In this document: piece by piece, positions 1-5,713 of the stretch
Position numbering within the stretch: position 1 is the first letter of the stretch
How the letters are laid out: each line of letters starts with the position of its first letter
Assembly: GCA_947097085.1 (NCBI GenBank)
Contig: CAMUQR010000013.1
Location: 1-16,423 of the forward strand
Origin: an uncultured Candidatus Saccharibacteria bacterium
Lineage (GTDB): Bacteria; Patescibacteriota; Saccharimonadia; Saccharimonadales; Saccharimonadaceae
Length of the DNA stretch: 16,423 bases
Direction: 5' to 3'
Notes under the pieces: model-generated
The model's database searches: none
Seen by the model: the letters and a program-made list of their open reading frames with translations, nothing else
Told to the model about the DNA's origin: nothing
Translations under genes and position numbers: made by a program

Positions 1-424
1 AGCTTAGTACTGGAAAATCCGCTTCAGTGAGTGCGTCGCTTCCCTGCTGACTATCTTTTTCTAAAAAATTAGCATAAAAATGCGCCAAAATATGATGCAC
101 GCCATAAATCGGCTTGTTTTTAATGACGGCCAACGTTCGGGCGGCTAGATTCCCAATCAGCAGAGATCCAACCAAGCCCGGCGCATTAGCGACGGCAATG
201 GCGTCAATTTCATCCCAACCAACACCAGCTTCGGCTAGCGCTTGATTTATCACTGGTCCAATTACCTCAATGTGGGAACGTGCCGCGATTTCGGGGATAA
301 CTCCACCGTATTGAGCGTGTAAGTCGATCTGCGAATTAACCACATTAGATAAAACACGTCGGCCATCTTCGACGACCGATGCTGATGTTTCGTCACAACT
401 CGACTCAATTCCCAGGATCTTCAT
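1..424 (-). CDS. tsaD: TsaD, tRNA N6-threonylcarbamoyladenosine transferase (5' part, cut by window edge)
   Basis: TsaD transfers the threonylcarbamoyl group to A37 of ANN-decoding tRNAs, working with TsaB/TsaE in the cytoplasm. Only the first 141 codons lie in the window. The N-terminus reads MKILGIESSCDETSAS, the hallmark start of the family's ASKHA fold. It is followed by YGGVIPEIAARSH, by NAPGLVGSLLIG (nucleotide/phosphate-binding region) and by VHHILAH, which carries the two metal-binding histidines that correspond to HHMEGH in E. coli. The start at 424 is fixed by this motif and by an extended -10 box ending 6 nt before ATG, which implies a leaderless mRNA. The gene has its own promoter and lies behind a small membrane-protein gene on the same strand. 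Just after the HHILAH motif there is a somewhat longer acidic stretch (about residues 120-137) than in E. coli. Confidence 0.96.
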   Translation of the reverse strand, partial: MKILGIESSCDETSASVVEDGRRVLSNVVNSQIDLHAQYGGVIPEIAARSHIEVIGPVINQALAEAGVGWDEIDAIAVANAPGLVGSLLIGNLAARTLAVIKNKPIYGVHHILAHFYANFLEKDSQQGSDALTEADFPVLS

Positions 425-430
425 GGGCTT

Positions 431-439
431 ATTTTAACA
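431..439 (-). promoter_or_regulatory. Extended -10 promoter of tsaD (leaderless)
   Basis: Read on the minus strand the site is TGT-TAAAAT. Six bases separate it from the tsaD ATG, so the transcript should start at or next to the start codon. No convincing -35 box is present, as is usual for TGn-extended promoters. Confidence 0.65.
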
Positions 440-501
440 TATTAGAAGTAATTAGCTCAAGTTGCAGCGATAGTCATACCTCAATCGAGAAGGGCGGTTT
501 T

Positions 502-828
502 TTAAATCACAATTCCAGTTGGTAAAAAATAACTAACCAGTCCCACTACAATAATCAACAGATACCAAATTCGTCGATTGAGAGGACTGCGTTCGAATTT
601 GCGGGTCAACAAAAGCGCCAATAAAACTCCAATCGGCACACCTTGGAATGCTACACCACTCGCCTGCCCAGTGCTAATTTTGATCCAAAACGAACTAATT
701 ACCAGCAATAAAGCCAGTTTTAAAATATAAATCCCGTCCGACTCGCCGAATGTTAAATCCTTCAAATTGCCCCTGCGTGAAATAGCAGTGCGGTTTCTGG
801 CATAAGTGCGGGCGCGCTTTTTTGACAT
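502..828 (-). CDS. Small three-TM membrane protein, function unknown
   Basis: I do not recognise this 108-aa protein. The first 30 residues are very basic (MSKKRARTYARNRTAISRR), followed by three hydrophobic stretches at about residues 34-50, 57-74 and 87-103. This suggests a small inner-membrane protein with a cytoplasmic, possibly nucleic-acid- or lipid-contacting N-terminus. The start is supported by a strong promoter (TTGCTT, 17-bp spacer, TATACT) whose -10 box ends only 6 nt before ATG, so the mRNA is probably leaderless. The gene lies directly upstream of tsaD in the same direction. No terminator is clear between them, so some read-through into tsaD is possible. It is probably a lineage-specific conserved hypothetical. 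Confidence 0.75.
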   Translation of the reverse strand: MSKKRARTYARNRTAISRRGNLKDLTFGESDGIYILKLALLLVISSFWIKISTGQASGVAFQGVPIGVLLALLLTRKFERSPLNRRIWYLLIIVVGLVSYFLPTGIVI

Positions 829-834
829 AATTTA

Positions 835-863
835 AGTATAAGCAATTTAAGCCTAAAAAGCAA
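835..863 (-). promoter_or_regulatory. Promoter of the small membrane protein gene (leaderless)
   Basis: The -35 box TTGCTT is at 858-863 and the -10 box TATACT at 835-840, with a 17-bp spacer. ATG follows the -10 box after 6 nt. The -35 sequence is identical to those of the rpsJ and rpsL promoters in this window. Confidence 0.7.
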
Positions 864-891
864 ACCTCTGGCGTCACAATCACCGCCAATG

Positions 892-916
892 AAAAAGCTC
901 CTCTTAGTGAGGAGCT
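892..916 (-). terminator. Intrinsic terminator whose loop contains the stop codon
   Basis: A perfect 8-bp stem (AGCTCCTC / GAGGAGCT) with a 5-nt loop is followed by a T run on the minus strand. The TAA stop of the upstream 202-aa gene (904-906) lies in the loop, so the 5' arm encodes the last residues, Ala-Pro-His. Confidence 0.85.
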
Positions 917-1512
917 GATGTACTCTGGTGCTTAGTTGGATGAATCGATTTGCACCAGAAGTAATAGATTATTTTGTCTATAAGAGAACAAGGCTTTAAT
1001 ATAATCGCCTCAATCTTATTTCTATTGGCGTGGTCGTGAGCTTGTGTTAAGACTTCACGATACAAGTGATTAGCCTCTGCTTTTTGACCACTTCTATAGG
1101 CAATATTGCCTTGAAGAGCACTGTGAAGTGCGAGTGACTCCTGGTCGCCCATGAGGTAGTTATAGCACTCTTCAAGTCGCTCAGAGGCCCTAATGATGTT
1201 CTTTTTATCAACATCCACCTCGCTCTGAGCTAGCATTATTAGCCCTTTTTTATATAGATCATCGGTATACTTCAGGGCCTCGTCATAATTTTCGTTAGCG
1301 AGGTAATGTTCTTGCTTACGAAAATGCGTACTAGCTATCATGCGATGAGCTGTACATAGCAATTTCTTGTCTTCGGGTGTGTAGCTAGCGTGATTCTTAA
1401 TATGTTCACGAATCGCCCCATAGAGGACAAAATTAGAACTATCAATCTCTCCTCTATCAATCAAGGCTTGTGCCTGATCAATACTGCCTTGCAAAGTACT
1501 TAAACGTAACAT
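904..1512 (-). CDS. TPR-like helical protein, function unknown
   Basis: This 202-aa protein is almost entirely alpha-helical. It has at least two stretches that read like tetratricopeptide repeats, for example around residues 115-150 (SLALHSALQGNIAYRSG, then KAEANHLYREVL). Such proteins usually serve as protein-protein interaction scaffolds, but no partner is evident. ATG at 1512 is chosen rather than the in-frame ATG at 1551 because an AGGAGGG ribosome site lies 5 nt upstream and because the promoter -10 box overlaps the longer version. The C-terminus contains a hydrophobic segment (IDKIIYYFWCK) and ends inside the terminator hairpin. The gene is divergent from the 79-aa gene at 1684 and expressed alone. 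It lies between core genes but resembles the other small accessory genes in expression signals. Confidence 0.7.
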   Translation of the reverse strand: MLRLSTLQGSIDQAQALIDRGEIDSSNFVLYGAIREHIKNHASYTPEDKKLLCTAHRMIASTHFRKQEHYLANENYDEALKYTDDLYKKGLIMLAQSEVDVDKKNIIRASERLEECYNYLMGDQESLALHSALQGNIAYRSGQKAEANHLYREVLTQAHDHANRNKIEAIILKPCSLIDKIIYYFWCKSIHPTKHQSTSAPH

Positions 1513-1554
1513 AAAAACCCTCCTAATTTTTTTAAAAAAATATATTACCACGAG

Positions 1555-1583
1555 ATTATATCATCAAAAGACTTAGTATGCAA
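1555..1583 (-). promoter_or_regulatory. Promoter of the TPR-like gene
   Basis: TTGCAT at 1578-1583, a 17-bp spacer and TATAAT at 1555-1560. The -10 is extended by TGA just upstream. The predicted leader is about 35 nt and contains the AGGAGGG ribosome site. The promoter faces away from the one at 1611-1639. Confidence 0.75.
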
Positions 1584-1610
1584 GTACAGGTGGTTATCCA
1601 GATGATTCTA

Positions 1611-1639
1611 TTGATAAAAATGCCTAAATATGGTATAAT
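1611..1639 (+). promoter_or_regulatory. Promoter of the 79-aa gene
   Basis: TTGATA at 1611-1616, a 17-bp spacer and TATAAT at 1634-1639, with a TGG extension of the -10 box. This is one of the best sigma70-type matches in the window. An AGGAGG ribosome site follows at 1671-1676, 7 nt before the ATG. Confidence 0.85.
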
Positions 1640-1683
1640 TGTATTATAGTTTAGATCTTTTTTTAGAAAAAGGAGGAAAAAAT

Positions 1684-1923
1684 ATGACTAATGAGTCTAA
1701 AATGACAAAAGAGGAAGCTCAGCAAGCTTTCCAGGAGATTATGGATGGCTTGGAGCGGTTGCGTGTGGAAATATTCACAGGCGGCCGTGAGCAGTCTGAA
1801 AGAGCCAAGGTAGAGCTTGTGAATTCGATGATGCTAATTCACAAGTTAAGGCTGTGTGATCTCATTGATTTCGATCAATGTAAGAAGGCTATGGAAGAGA
1901 TCGCTAAGCGTTTCAAGTTATAG
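1684..1923 (+). CDS. Small helical protein, function unknown
   Basis: This is a 79-aa, charged, helix-rich protein without a signal peptide or membrane segment. I do not recognise its family. The start at 1684 is chosen over an earlier in-frame ATG at 1639 because AGGAGG lies 7 nt upstream, and because the earlier ATG overlaps the -10 box and could not be in the transcript. The sequence has heptad-like Leu/Ile/Met spacing (for example EIMDGLERLRVEIF and VNSMMLIHKLRL), compatible with a short helical bundle or coiled coil. It is the only plus-strand accessory gene here. It has its own strong promoter and a terminator 3 nt after the stop codon. Confidence 0.7.
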   Translation: MTNESKMTKEEAQQAFQEIMDGLERLRVEIFTGGREQSERAKVELVNSMMLIHKLRLCDLIDFDQCKKAMEEIAKRFKL

Positions 1924-1926
1924 TAA

Positions 1927-1952
1927 AAACCCTCTACTGTAGTAGAGGGTTT
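1927..1952. terminator. Bidirectional terminator between the 79-aa gene and rpsJ
   Basis: A perfect 11-bp stem (AAACCCTCTAC / GTAGAGGGTTT) with a TGTA loop, flanked by A and T runs, can terminate the plus-strand 79-aa gene and the minus-strand rpsJ transcript arriving from 1987. It also shows that rpsJ is not transcribed into an S10 operon. Confidence 0.88.
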
Positions 1953-1986
1953 TAAAAATATCATTTGGTTTTTGCTAAATCAATAA

Positions 1987-2313
1987 TTATTCAGTAGCAC
2001 CCATTTTAATTTCAGCGTCGACACCCGATGGCAGATTGAGGTTTTGTAGACTGTCGATGGTTTTTGGTTTAGCGTCGGTAATATCGATTAAGCGTTTGTG
2101 AACGCGCATTTCGAACTGCTCACCGCCTTTTTTATAGACGTGCGGGCTTTTAGTCACTGAATAAACACTGCGTTTGGTTGGCAGAGGCACTGGACCGGCA
2201 ACTTTCGCACCGGTACGGATAGCGGTGTCGACAATTTGTTTTGCTGATTTGTCGATAATTTTGTGGTCGTAGGCCTTGAGGCGAATACGAATTTTGATAC
2301 CTTCTTGGTTCAT
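1987..2313 (-). CDS. rpsJ: 30S ribosomal protein S10
   Basis: S10 (NusE) is a 30S head protein that also joins NusB in antitermination complexes. The 108-aa product begins with IKIRIRLKAYDHKIID and contains GPVPLPTKRSVYSVTKSPHV and FEMRVHKRLIDI, all classical S10 signatures; the length is normal. An AAGG ribosome site lies 5 nt before ATG 2313. In most bacteria rpsJ heads the large S10 operon (rplC, rplD, rplW and so on). Here it is followed by a terminator and by unrelated genes, so it is expressed alone. It lies downstream of tuf, as in the ancestral order, but one accessory gene separates them. It has its own promoter and an 80-nt leader with a predicted long stem. Confidence 0.97.
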   Translation of the reverse strand: MNQEGIKIRIRLKAYDHKIIDKSAKQIVDTAIRTGAKVAGPVPLPTKRSVYSVTKSPHVYKKGGEQFEMRVHKRLIDITDAKPKTIDSLQNLNLPSGVDAEIKMGATE

Positions 2314-2394
2314 AGTTTCCTTTCTTGAAGTGATGTAACCTCAGTTGACGACTATCGAGAAGCCGAGACTAAGTTCTCATCACAATTTAATATC
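2314..2394 (-). promoter_or_regulatory. Structured leader of rpsJ
   Basis: The predicted 5' UTR is about 80 nt. GTGATG (2378-2383) can pair with CATCAC (2330-2335), and inside it CTTAGT (2368-2373) can pair with ACTGAG (2340-2345, one G-U). A symmetric 4x4 internal loop lies between the stems, giving one long hairpin upstream of the AAGG ribosome site. This resembles ribosomal-protein autoregulation leaders, but no known family was recognised. Confidence 0.45.
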
Positions 2395-2400
2395 TTACAT

Positions 2401-2429
2401 ATTATACCGCAAAAAATCCAAAAAAGCAA
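2401..2429 (-). promoter_or_regulatory. Promoter of rpsJ
   Basis: TTGCTT at 2424-2429, a 17-bp spacer and TATAAT at 2401-2406. The same -35/spacer/-10 arrangement drives rpsL. Confidence 0.8.
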
Positions 2430-2430
2430 A

Positions 2431-2459
2431 CAAAAACACCCTGCTATGAAGCAGAGTGT
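2431..2459 (-). terminator. Intrinsic terminator overlapping the stop codon
   Basis: A 10-bp stem (ACACTCTGCT / AGCAGGGTGT, one G-U) with a 4-nt loop is followed by TTTTTG. The TAG stop of the 213-aa gene (2444-2446) runs from the loop into the 3' arm, so the 5' arm is coding sequence. Confidence 0.85.
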
Positions 2460-3085
2460 ATGATACTCGGCGGAACATCAATGTGTTCTGGCGCTACCTC
2501 CAGCAAATACGACAAGTGTTCTCTCTCCTTGTCGGATAAACTGACTGCGCAAATTAGCTTTTTAGCTGACACACCCTCCCATAGCCCGTAAAGAGCATCA
2601 TAGCTCCAGCTATTGAGATTATTTAAAAAATCCAAACCTTCACTTTTTATAATATACACGTCATTACCGTGTTTATGGAAGAAATGTTCGTAATTTTCTC
2701 CCTGGAAAGCTTGGTCTAGGTAATATTTTTGCCAATCCTCCCTCGTTAATAACGGTGGATCAGCTAGTGATGCGAGCGTCTGCTCAAACACATCACATTG
2801 AATGTCTTGTTCCGGCTTCGGAATACATCCTAGCATAGCTAAAATGTCAACCAACCGAGGGTTGATAGCGGTGAGTGCTTTTTTAGTTGCTTGGCACAAC
2901 TCGCCAACTGTTTTAAAACTTTTGATAATTCTATCACACTCAAAAGTCTTAAAGCGCATACATTGGCAGATAAAATACATCTCTGTATTACTAAAATCGC
3001 CAACTTGCTCAACCTGTTGTTGCCAGATTGCTTGTTGTTGCCAGATTGTTTTTTGCGCCTTAGCGCTTTTTGTTGCTTTTTTCAT
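2444..3085 (-). CDS. Cysteine-containing accessory protein, function unknown
   Basis: The 213-aa product was not recognised. It has a Lys-rich N-terminus followed by a tandem repeat (IWQQQ-A-IWQQQ, about residues 14-23). A predicted helical region containing FICQCMRF and several other cysteines follows, and then a C-terminal half rich in aromatic residues. No signal peptide or membrane helix is visible. ATG 3085 is preceded by AAGGAGGG with a 5-nt spacer, a very strong ribosome site. The upstream 17 bases around this site are identical to those ahead of the 141-aa gene at 12693. The gene is monocistronic, lies between tuf and rpsJ and breaks their ancestral adjacency. It is probably a lineage-specific accessory gene. 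Confidence 0.7.
   Translation of the reverse strand: MKKATKSAKAQKTIWQQQAIWQQQVEQVGDFSNTEMYFICQCMRFKTFECDRIIKSFKTVGELCQATKKALTAINPRLVDILAMLGCIPKPEQDIQCDVFEQTLASLADPPLLTREDWQKYYLDQAFQGENYEHFFHKHGNDVYIIKSEGLDFLNNLNSWSYDALYGLWEGVSAKKLICAVSLSDKEREHLSYLLEVAPEHIDVPPSIIHSAS
3013..3050 (-). repeat. Tandem 18-bp repeat encoding IWQQQ twice
   Basis: Two adjacent near-identical copies of ATCTGGCAACAACAAGCA lie in phase inside the 213-aa gene and duplicate the pentapeptide IWQQQ. A multiple of three bases keeps the frame, so this is probably a simple in-frame slippage duplication. Confidence 0.75.
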
Positions 3086-3153
3086 AATACCCTCCTTAAT
3101 TATAAAAACTTATCAGTTTATGTAAAAGAACTAAGCATCGCTGATATTTCCAT

Positions 3154-3162
3154 ATTATACCA
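3154..3162 (-). promoter_or_regulatory. Extended -10 promoter of the 213-aa gene
   Basis: Read on the minus strand the site is TGG-TATAAT, with a weak, T-rich -35 area. The predicted leader is about 60 nt and ends in TATAATTAAGGAGGG. That second TATAAT (3099-3104) could be an additional -10 box with TTTACA 16 bp upstream, but its transcript would start inside the ribosome site. Confidence 0.6.
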
Positions 3163-3188
3163 CTTTTTTATAAAAAGAAAAGATACAA

Positions 3189-3222
3189 TAAAAAATCTCC
3201 CACTGAAATACAGCGGGAGATT
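3189..3222 (-). terminator. Terminator of tuf
   Basis: A 12-bp stem (AATCTCCCGCTG / CAGTGGGAGATT, one G-U) with a 5-nt loop is followed by a T run on the minus strand, about 45 nt after the tuf stop codon. Confidence 0.88.
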
Positions 3223-3266
3223 TTCTTCAAGTGAGGCGGTCAACCTAGGTTTTTAGTAATCAGCGA

Positions 3267-4448
3267 TTATTTAACAACTTCGGTAACCACACCAGCACCA
3301 ACGGTTTTACCACCTTCGCGAATTGCAAAGTTCAGACCTTTTTCCATAGCGATTGGAGCTTGGAGTTTGACGGTGAAGGTGACGGTGTCACCAGGCATGA
3401 CCATTTCTTTGTCAGCTGGCAATTCAACTTCACCGGTAACGTCAGTAGTTCGGAAGTAGAATTGTGGTTTGTAACCTTTTGAGAATGGCGTATGACGACC
3501 ACCTTCTTCTTTTTTCAAGACATAAACTTCGCCTTTGAATTCGGTATGTGGAGTCACGCTACCTGGTTTAGCAACAACTTGGCCACGCTCAATGTCGTCG
3601 CGCTCAATACCGCGGAGCAAGATACCTGCGTTGTCACCAGCTTGACCTTGGCCAAGATCCTTGTGGAAAGCTTGAACGCCAGTCACAACTGATTTCTGGG
3701 TTGGTTTTAGACCAACGATTTCAACTTCGTCGTTAAGTTTAACAACACCTTGTTCAATACGACCAGTAGCCACGGTACCGCGACCTTTGATTGAGTGAAC
3801 GTCTTCAATTGGCATCAAGAATGGCTTGTCGAGGTCACGAACTGGCTCTGGAATGTATTCATCCATAGCTTTGATAAGTTCCATGACGTTGTTCATTTGA
3901 GCTTCGTCGCCTTCAAGCGCCTTAAGAGCTGAACCCTTGATAATTGGGCAGTCGCGGTCGAAACCTTGTTTTGCGAGCTCGTCGCGGATTTCTTCAACCA
4001 CTAATTCAGCCATTTCCTCGTCGGTTTGGTCCATCTTATTGAGGAAAACAACGATACGAGGCACACCAACTTGTTTTGCCAACAAGATGTGCTCTTTGGT
4101 TTGTGGCATCGCACCGTCAGCTGCTGAGACCACAAGAATAGCACCGTCAACCTGAGCCGCACCGGTAATCATGTTCTTGATGTAGTCGGCGTGACCTGGC
4201 ATGTCAACGTGCGCATAGTGACGATTTGCTGATTCGTACTCTTGGTGAGATGAAGCGATGGTGATACCACGAGCTTTCTCTTCTGGAGCGTTGTCGATTT
4301 CGTCGTAATTTTTTGGTTGGTTAACGTCGCTTGGAAGACGCTTTGATAGAGTATGAGTAATAGCCGCAGTTAAAGTGGTTTTACCGTGGTCAACGTGACC
4401 CATAGTACCAACGTTTACGTGAGGCTTACTACGATCAAATTCTGCCAT
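3267..4448 (-). CDS. tuf: Elongation factor Tu
   Basis: EF-Tu delivers aminoacyl-tRNA to the ribosomal A site as a GTP complex. The 393-aa product has the normal length and all GTPase motifs: G1 GHVDHGKTT (17-25), G2 RGITI (60-64), G3 DMPGH (82-86), G4 NKMD (137-140) and G5 GSAL (172-175). Domains II and III follow, ending in GAGVVTEVVK. The usual DCPGH cysteine (Cys81 of E. coli) is Met. AAGGAG lies 9 nt before ATG. In the ancestral order tuf follows fusA directly; here six genes separate them, and tuf has its own promoter, a leader of about 65 nt with a possible mini-ORF, and its own terminator. The intact G4/G5 motifs contrast with those of EF-G in the same window. Confidence 0.98.
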   Translation of the reverse strand: MAEFDRSKPHVNVGTMGHVDHGKTTLTAAITHTLSKRLPSDVNQPKNYDEIDNAPEEKARGITIASSHQEYESANRHYAHVDMPGHADYIKNMITGAAQVDGAILVVSAADGAMPQTKEHILLAKQVGVPRIVVFLNKMDQTDEEMAELVVEEIRDELAKQGFDRDCPIIKGSALKALEGDEAQMNNVMELIKAMDEYIPEPVRDLDKPFLMPIEDVHSIKGRGTVATGRIEQGVVKLNDEVEIVGLKPTQKSVVTGVQAFHKDLGQGQAGDNAGILLRGIERDDIERGQVVAKPGSVTPHTEFKGEVYVLKKEEGGRHTPFSKGYKPQFYFRTTDVTGEVELPADKEMVMPGDTVTFTVKLQAPIAMEKGLNFAIREGGKTVGAGVVTEVVK

Positions 4449-4457
4449 TTATTATTT

Positions 4458-4463
4458 CTCCTT
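4458..4463 (-). promoter_or_regulatory. Ribosome binding site of tuf
   Basis: AAGGAG with a 9-nt spacer to ATG 4448. Its first two bases are the last two of the TAA stop of the leader mini-ORF at 4462-4491, so translation of the two could be linked. Confidence 0.75.
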
Positions 4464-4491
4464 ATATTGTATTATTTTCGCGTTTGGTCAT
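4462..4491 (-). CDS. Possible 9-aa leader peptide in the tuf 5' UTR
   Basis: ATG at 4491 opens a 9-codon frame (MTKRENNTI) that ends in TAA overlapping the tuf ribosome site. GAGG lies 9 nt upstream of this ATG, and the bases just before both start codons are similar (TAATAAATG). It could regulate tuf by coupling or by ribosome stalling, or it may be chance. No codon bias or homologue supports it. Confidence 0.3.
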   Translation of the reverse strand: MTKRENNTI

Positions 4492-4519
4492 TTATTAAGA
4501 CCTCACGACGGATATTAAC

Positions 4520-4548
4520 ATTATAACCGATAAGTTGCAATTAGTAAA
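4520..4548 (-). promoter_or_regulatory. Promoter of tuf
   Basis: TTTACT at 4543-4548, a 17-bp spacer and TATAAT at 4520-4525. It is divergent from the PQ-loop promoter, and the two -10 boxes are about 50 bp apart. Confidence 0.72.
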
Positions 4549-4572
4549 GAGGCAAAAAGCCGAGGCGTGGTA

Positions 4573-4581
4573 TGTTATAAT
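4573..4581 (+). promoter_or_regulatory. Extended -10 promoter of the PQ-loop gene (leaderless)
   Basis: TGT-TATAAT is followed after 7 nt by the ATG at 4589, so the mRNA should start at or next to that ATG. There is no clear -35 box. This decides the start, since the in-frame ATG at 4535 lies upstream of the promoter. Confidence 0.75.
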
Positions 4582-4588
4582 AACGCTT

Positions 4589-5209
4589 ATGAATTATGAT
4601 ATTTTTGGTTGGCTGGCGGGCTTATTTGGGGTGATGCTCAGTATTTCTCAGCTCAAGAAGCTGTGGCAATCGCGATCAGTAGCGGGTGTTTCGCTAGCAA
4701 TGTGGCAATTATATGTTGGTGTACAAATCGGTTGGGTGGTTCATGGTATTGCTGAATCCAATCAACCGATGACTTGGGCGAGTCTAGCCTGTGCGCTGAT
4801 GGGTCTGTCGGTACTCGTCTTTTTTAATAAATACAAACCCAAAAAATCACGCTGGGTGCGTCAGACTACGTCTGCTTGGTGGATTTTTGGGGCGAGTGTT
4901 GGTTTGGCTGGTTTATTCTCTTGGGTGGCATGGTATTTACCGGCTGAGATCAAAGGTCTGATTTTTATTTTCCCGACAACTTTTGGGCAGATTCATCAGT
5001 TAATTAAAATCCATCAAGCCAAGTCTGTAGCTGGCTTATCAGTGACGATGCTACTGATTTATAATTTCAACCAAGCTCTGCTTCTGATCTGGTCAATTCT
5101 GATTTTTGATCGCACTTTGACGATGACGGCGACCACTTCGATGGTGATTTTAGCTGGTTCAATTATCCGTTATTATTACAAATTACGTCAACTCAAGAAA
5201 AAGCGTTAG
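4589..5209 (+). CDS. PQ-loop (SWEET/SemiSWEET-like) membrane protein
   Basis: The 206-aa protein has seven predicted membrane helices arranged as two related three-helix units around a linker, like a duplicated PQ-loop transporter. Each unit starts with a degenerate PQ motif: SQLKKLWQSRSVAGVS in the first, and GQIHQLIKIHQAKSVAGLS in the second. The Pro of the PQ motif is replaced by Ser or Gly, but Gln and the following (K/R)S-VAG-(V/L)S pattern are kept. The family includes sugar transporters (SWEET) and lysosomal or amino-acid-type carriers; substrate cannot be decided from sequence. ATG 4589 is fixed by the leaderless promoter. The stop overlaps the dut stop tail-to-tail. A sugar or metabolite import role would suit a host-dependent bacterium, but that is inference. 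Confidence 0.82.
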   Translation: MNYDIFGWLAGLFGVMLSISQLKKLWQSRSVAGVSLAMWQLYVGVQIGWVVHGIAESNQPMTWASLACALMGLSVLVFFNKYKPKKSRWVRQTTSAWWIFGASVGLAGLFSWVAWYLPAEIKGLIFIFPTTFGQIHQLIKIHQAKSVAGLSVTMLLIYNFNQALLLIWSILIFDRTLTMTATTSMVILAGSIIRYYYKLRQLKKKR

Positions 5210-5634
5210 TTAACTCCAGTAGAGCCAACGCCACCTCGATCTTGACTACCTAAGCTATCTACTTCGGTAAATTCAATACTTGGCTGATTAGCGACAATTC
5301 GAAACTGGCAGATGCGGTCGTTTTGATTAATGATTGTATCGCGAGTAGCATAAACTGGCATCAACCACTGGTCATTATCGCCACAATAAGAATTGTCGAT
5401 AATTCCGATGCTATTAGTTTGTAAAATGCCCCAATTTTTAAAAGTTGAACTGCGTGGTGCGATATGAGCTTCGTAATCCTCGGGCAATTGCATCGCTACG
5501 CCTAGCGGAATTAGTTTAAAATCGCCAGCTTTGAGCTCAATCGTCTCAGCAGAGCGCAGGTCAATCCAGTCGCCCTGAGTAATTTTAGCTAGTTTATCAA
5601 TTTGATCAGTGAAATATTTAATACGAATGTTCAT
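5206..5634 (-). CDS. dut: dUTP diphosphatase (dUTPase)
   Basis: dUTPase hydrolyses dUTP to dUMP and diphosphate. This keeps uracil out of DNA and supplies dUMP for dTMP synthesis. The 142-aa product has the five family motifs: GDWIDLRS (21-28), PRSS (60-63), IGIIDNSYCGD (76-86), DRICQF (106-111) and RGGVGSTG (133-140). Motif 3 has the YCGDNDQW extension typical of phage-type trimeric dUTPases. ATG 5634 is chosen because an extended -10 box ends 7 nt upstream; a longer in-frame version to 5739 would run through the promoter and into the divergent LOG gene. Its stop overlaps that of the PQ-loop gene by 3 nt. The gene is divergent from the LOG-family gene. Confidence 0.93.
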   Translation of the reverse strand: MNIRIKYFTDQIDKLAKITQGDWIDLRSAETIELKAGDFKLIPLGVAMQLPEDYEAHIAPRSSTFKNWGILQTNSIGIIDNSYCGDNDQWLMPVYATRDTIINQNDRICQFRIVANQPSIEFTEVDSLGSQDRGGVGSTGVN

Positions 5635-5641
5635 GTTTTTC

Positions 5642-5650
5642 ATTTTAACA
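5642..5650 (-). promoter_or_regulatory. Extended -10 promoter of dut (leaderless)
   Basis: TGT-TAAAAT on the minus strand, 7 nt before the dut ATG. It is the same nonamer as at tsaD. Confidence 0.72.
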
Positions 5651-5696
5651 TAGATGCGCCAACTCACGGAAAACATTAGCATTAAAGCTGGTTTTA

Positions 5697-5705
5697 TGGT
5701 AAAAT
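5697..5705 (+). promoter_or_regulatory. Extended -10 promoter of the LOG-family gene (leaderless)
   Basis: TGG-TAAAAT, 8 nt before ATG 5714. With the dut promoter it forms a divergent leaderless pair in a 79-bp intergenic region. Confidence 0.7.
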
Positions 5706-5713
5706 AAATTATT

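Noticed and set aside
3099..3104. TATAAT next to the ribosome site as the main promoter of the 213-aa gene
   Set aside because: Its transcript would start inside the AGGAGG site and remove it. The TGG-TATAAT at 3154-3162 leaves a complete leader, so it is preferred.
2802..3256. Two long plus-strand frames opposite and beyond the 213-aa gene
   Set aside because: They are antisense to a gene with a strong ribosome site, have no such site themselves, and include the tuf terminator region.
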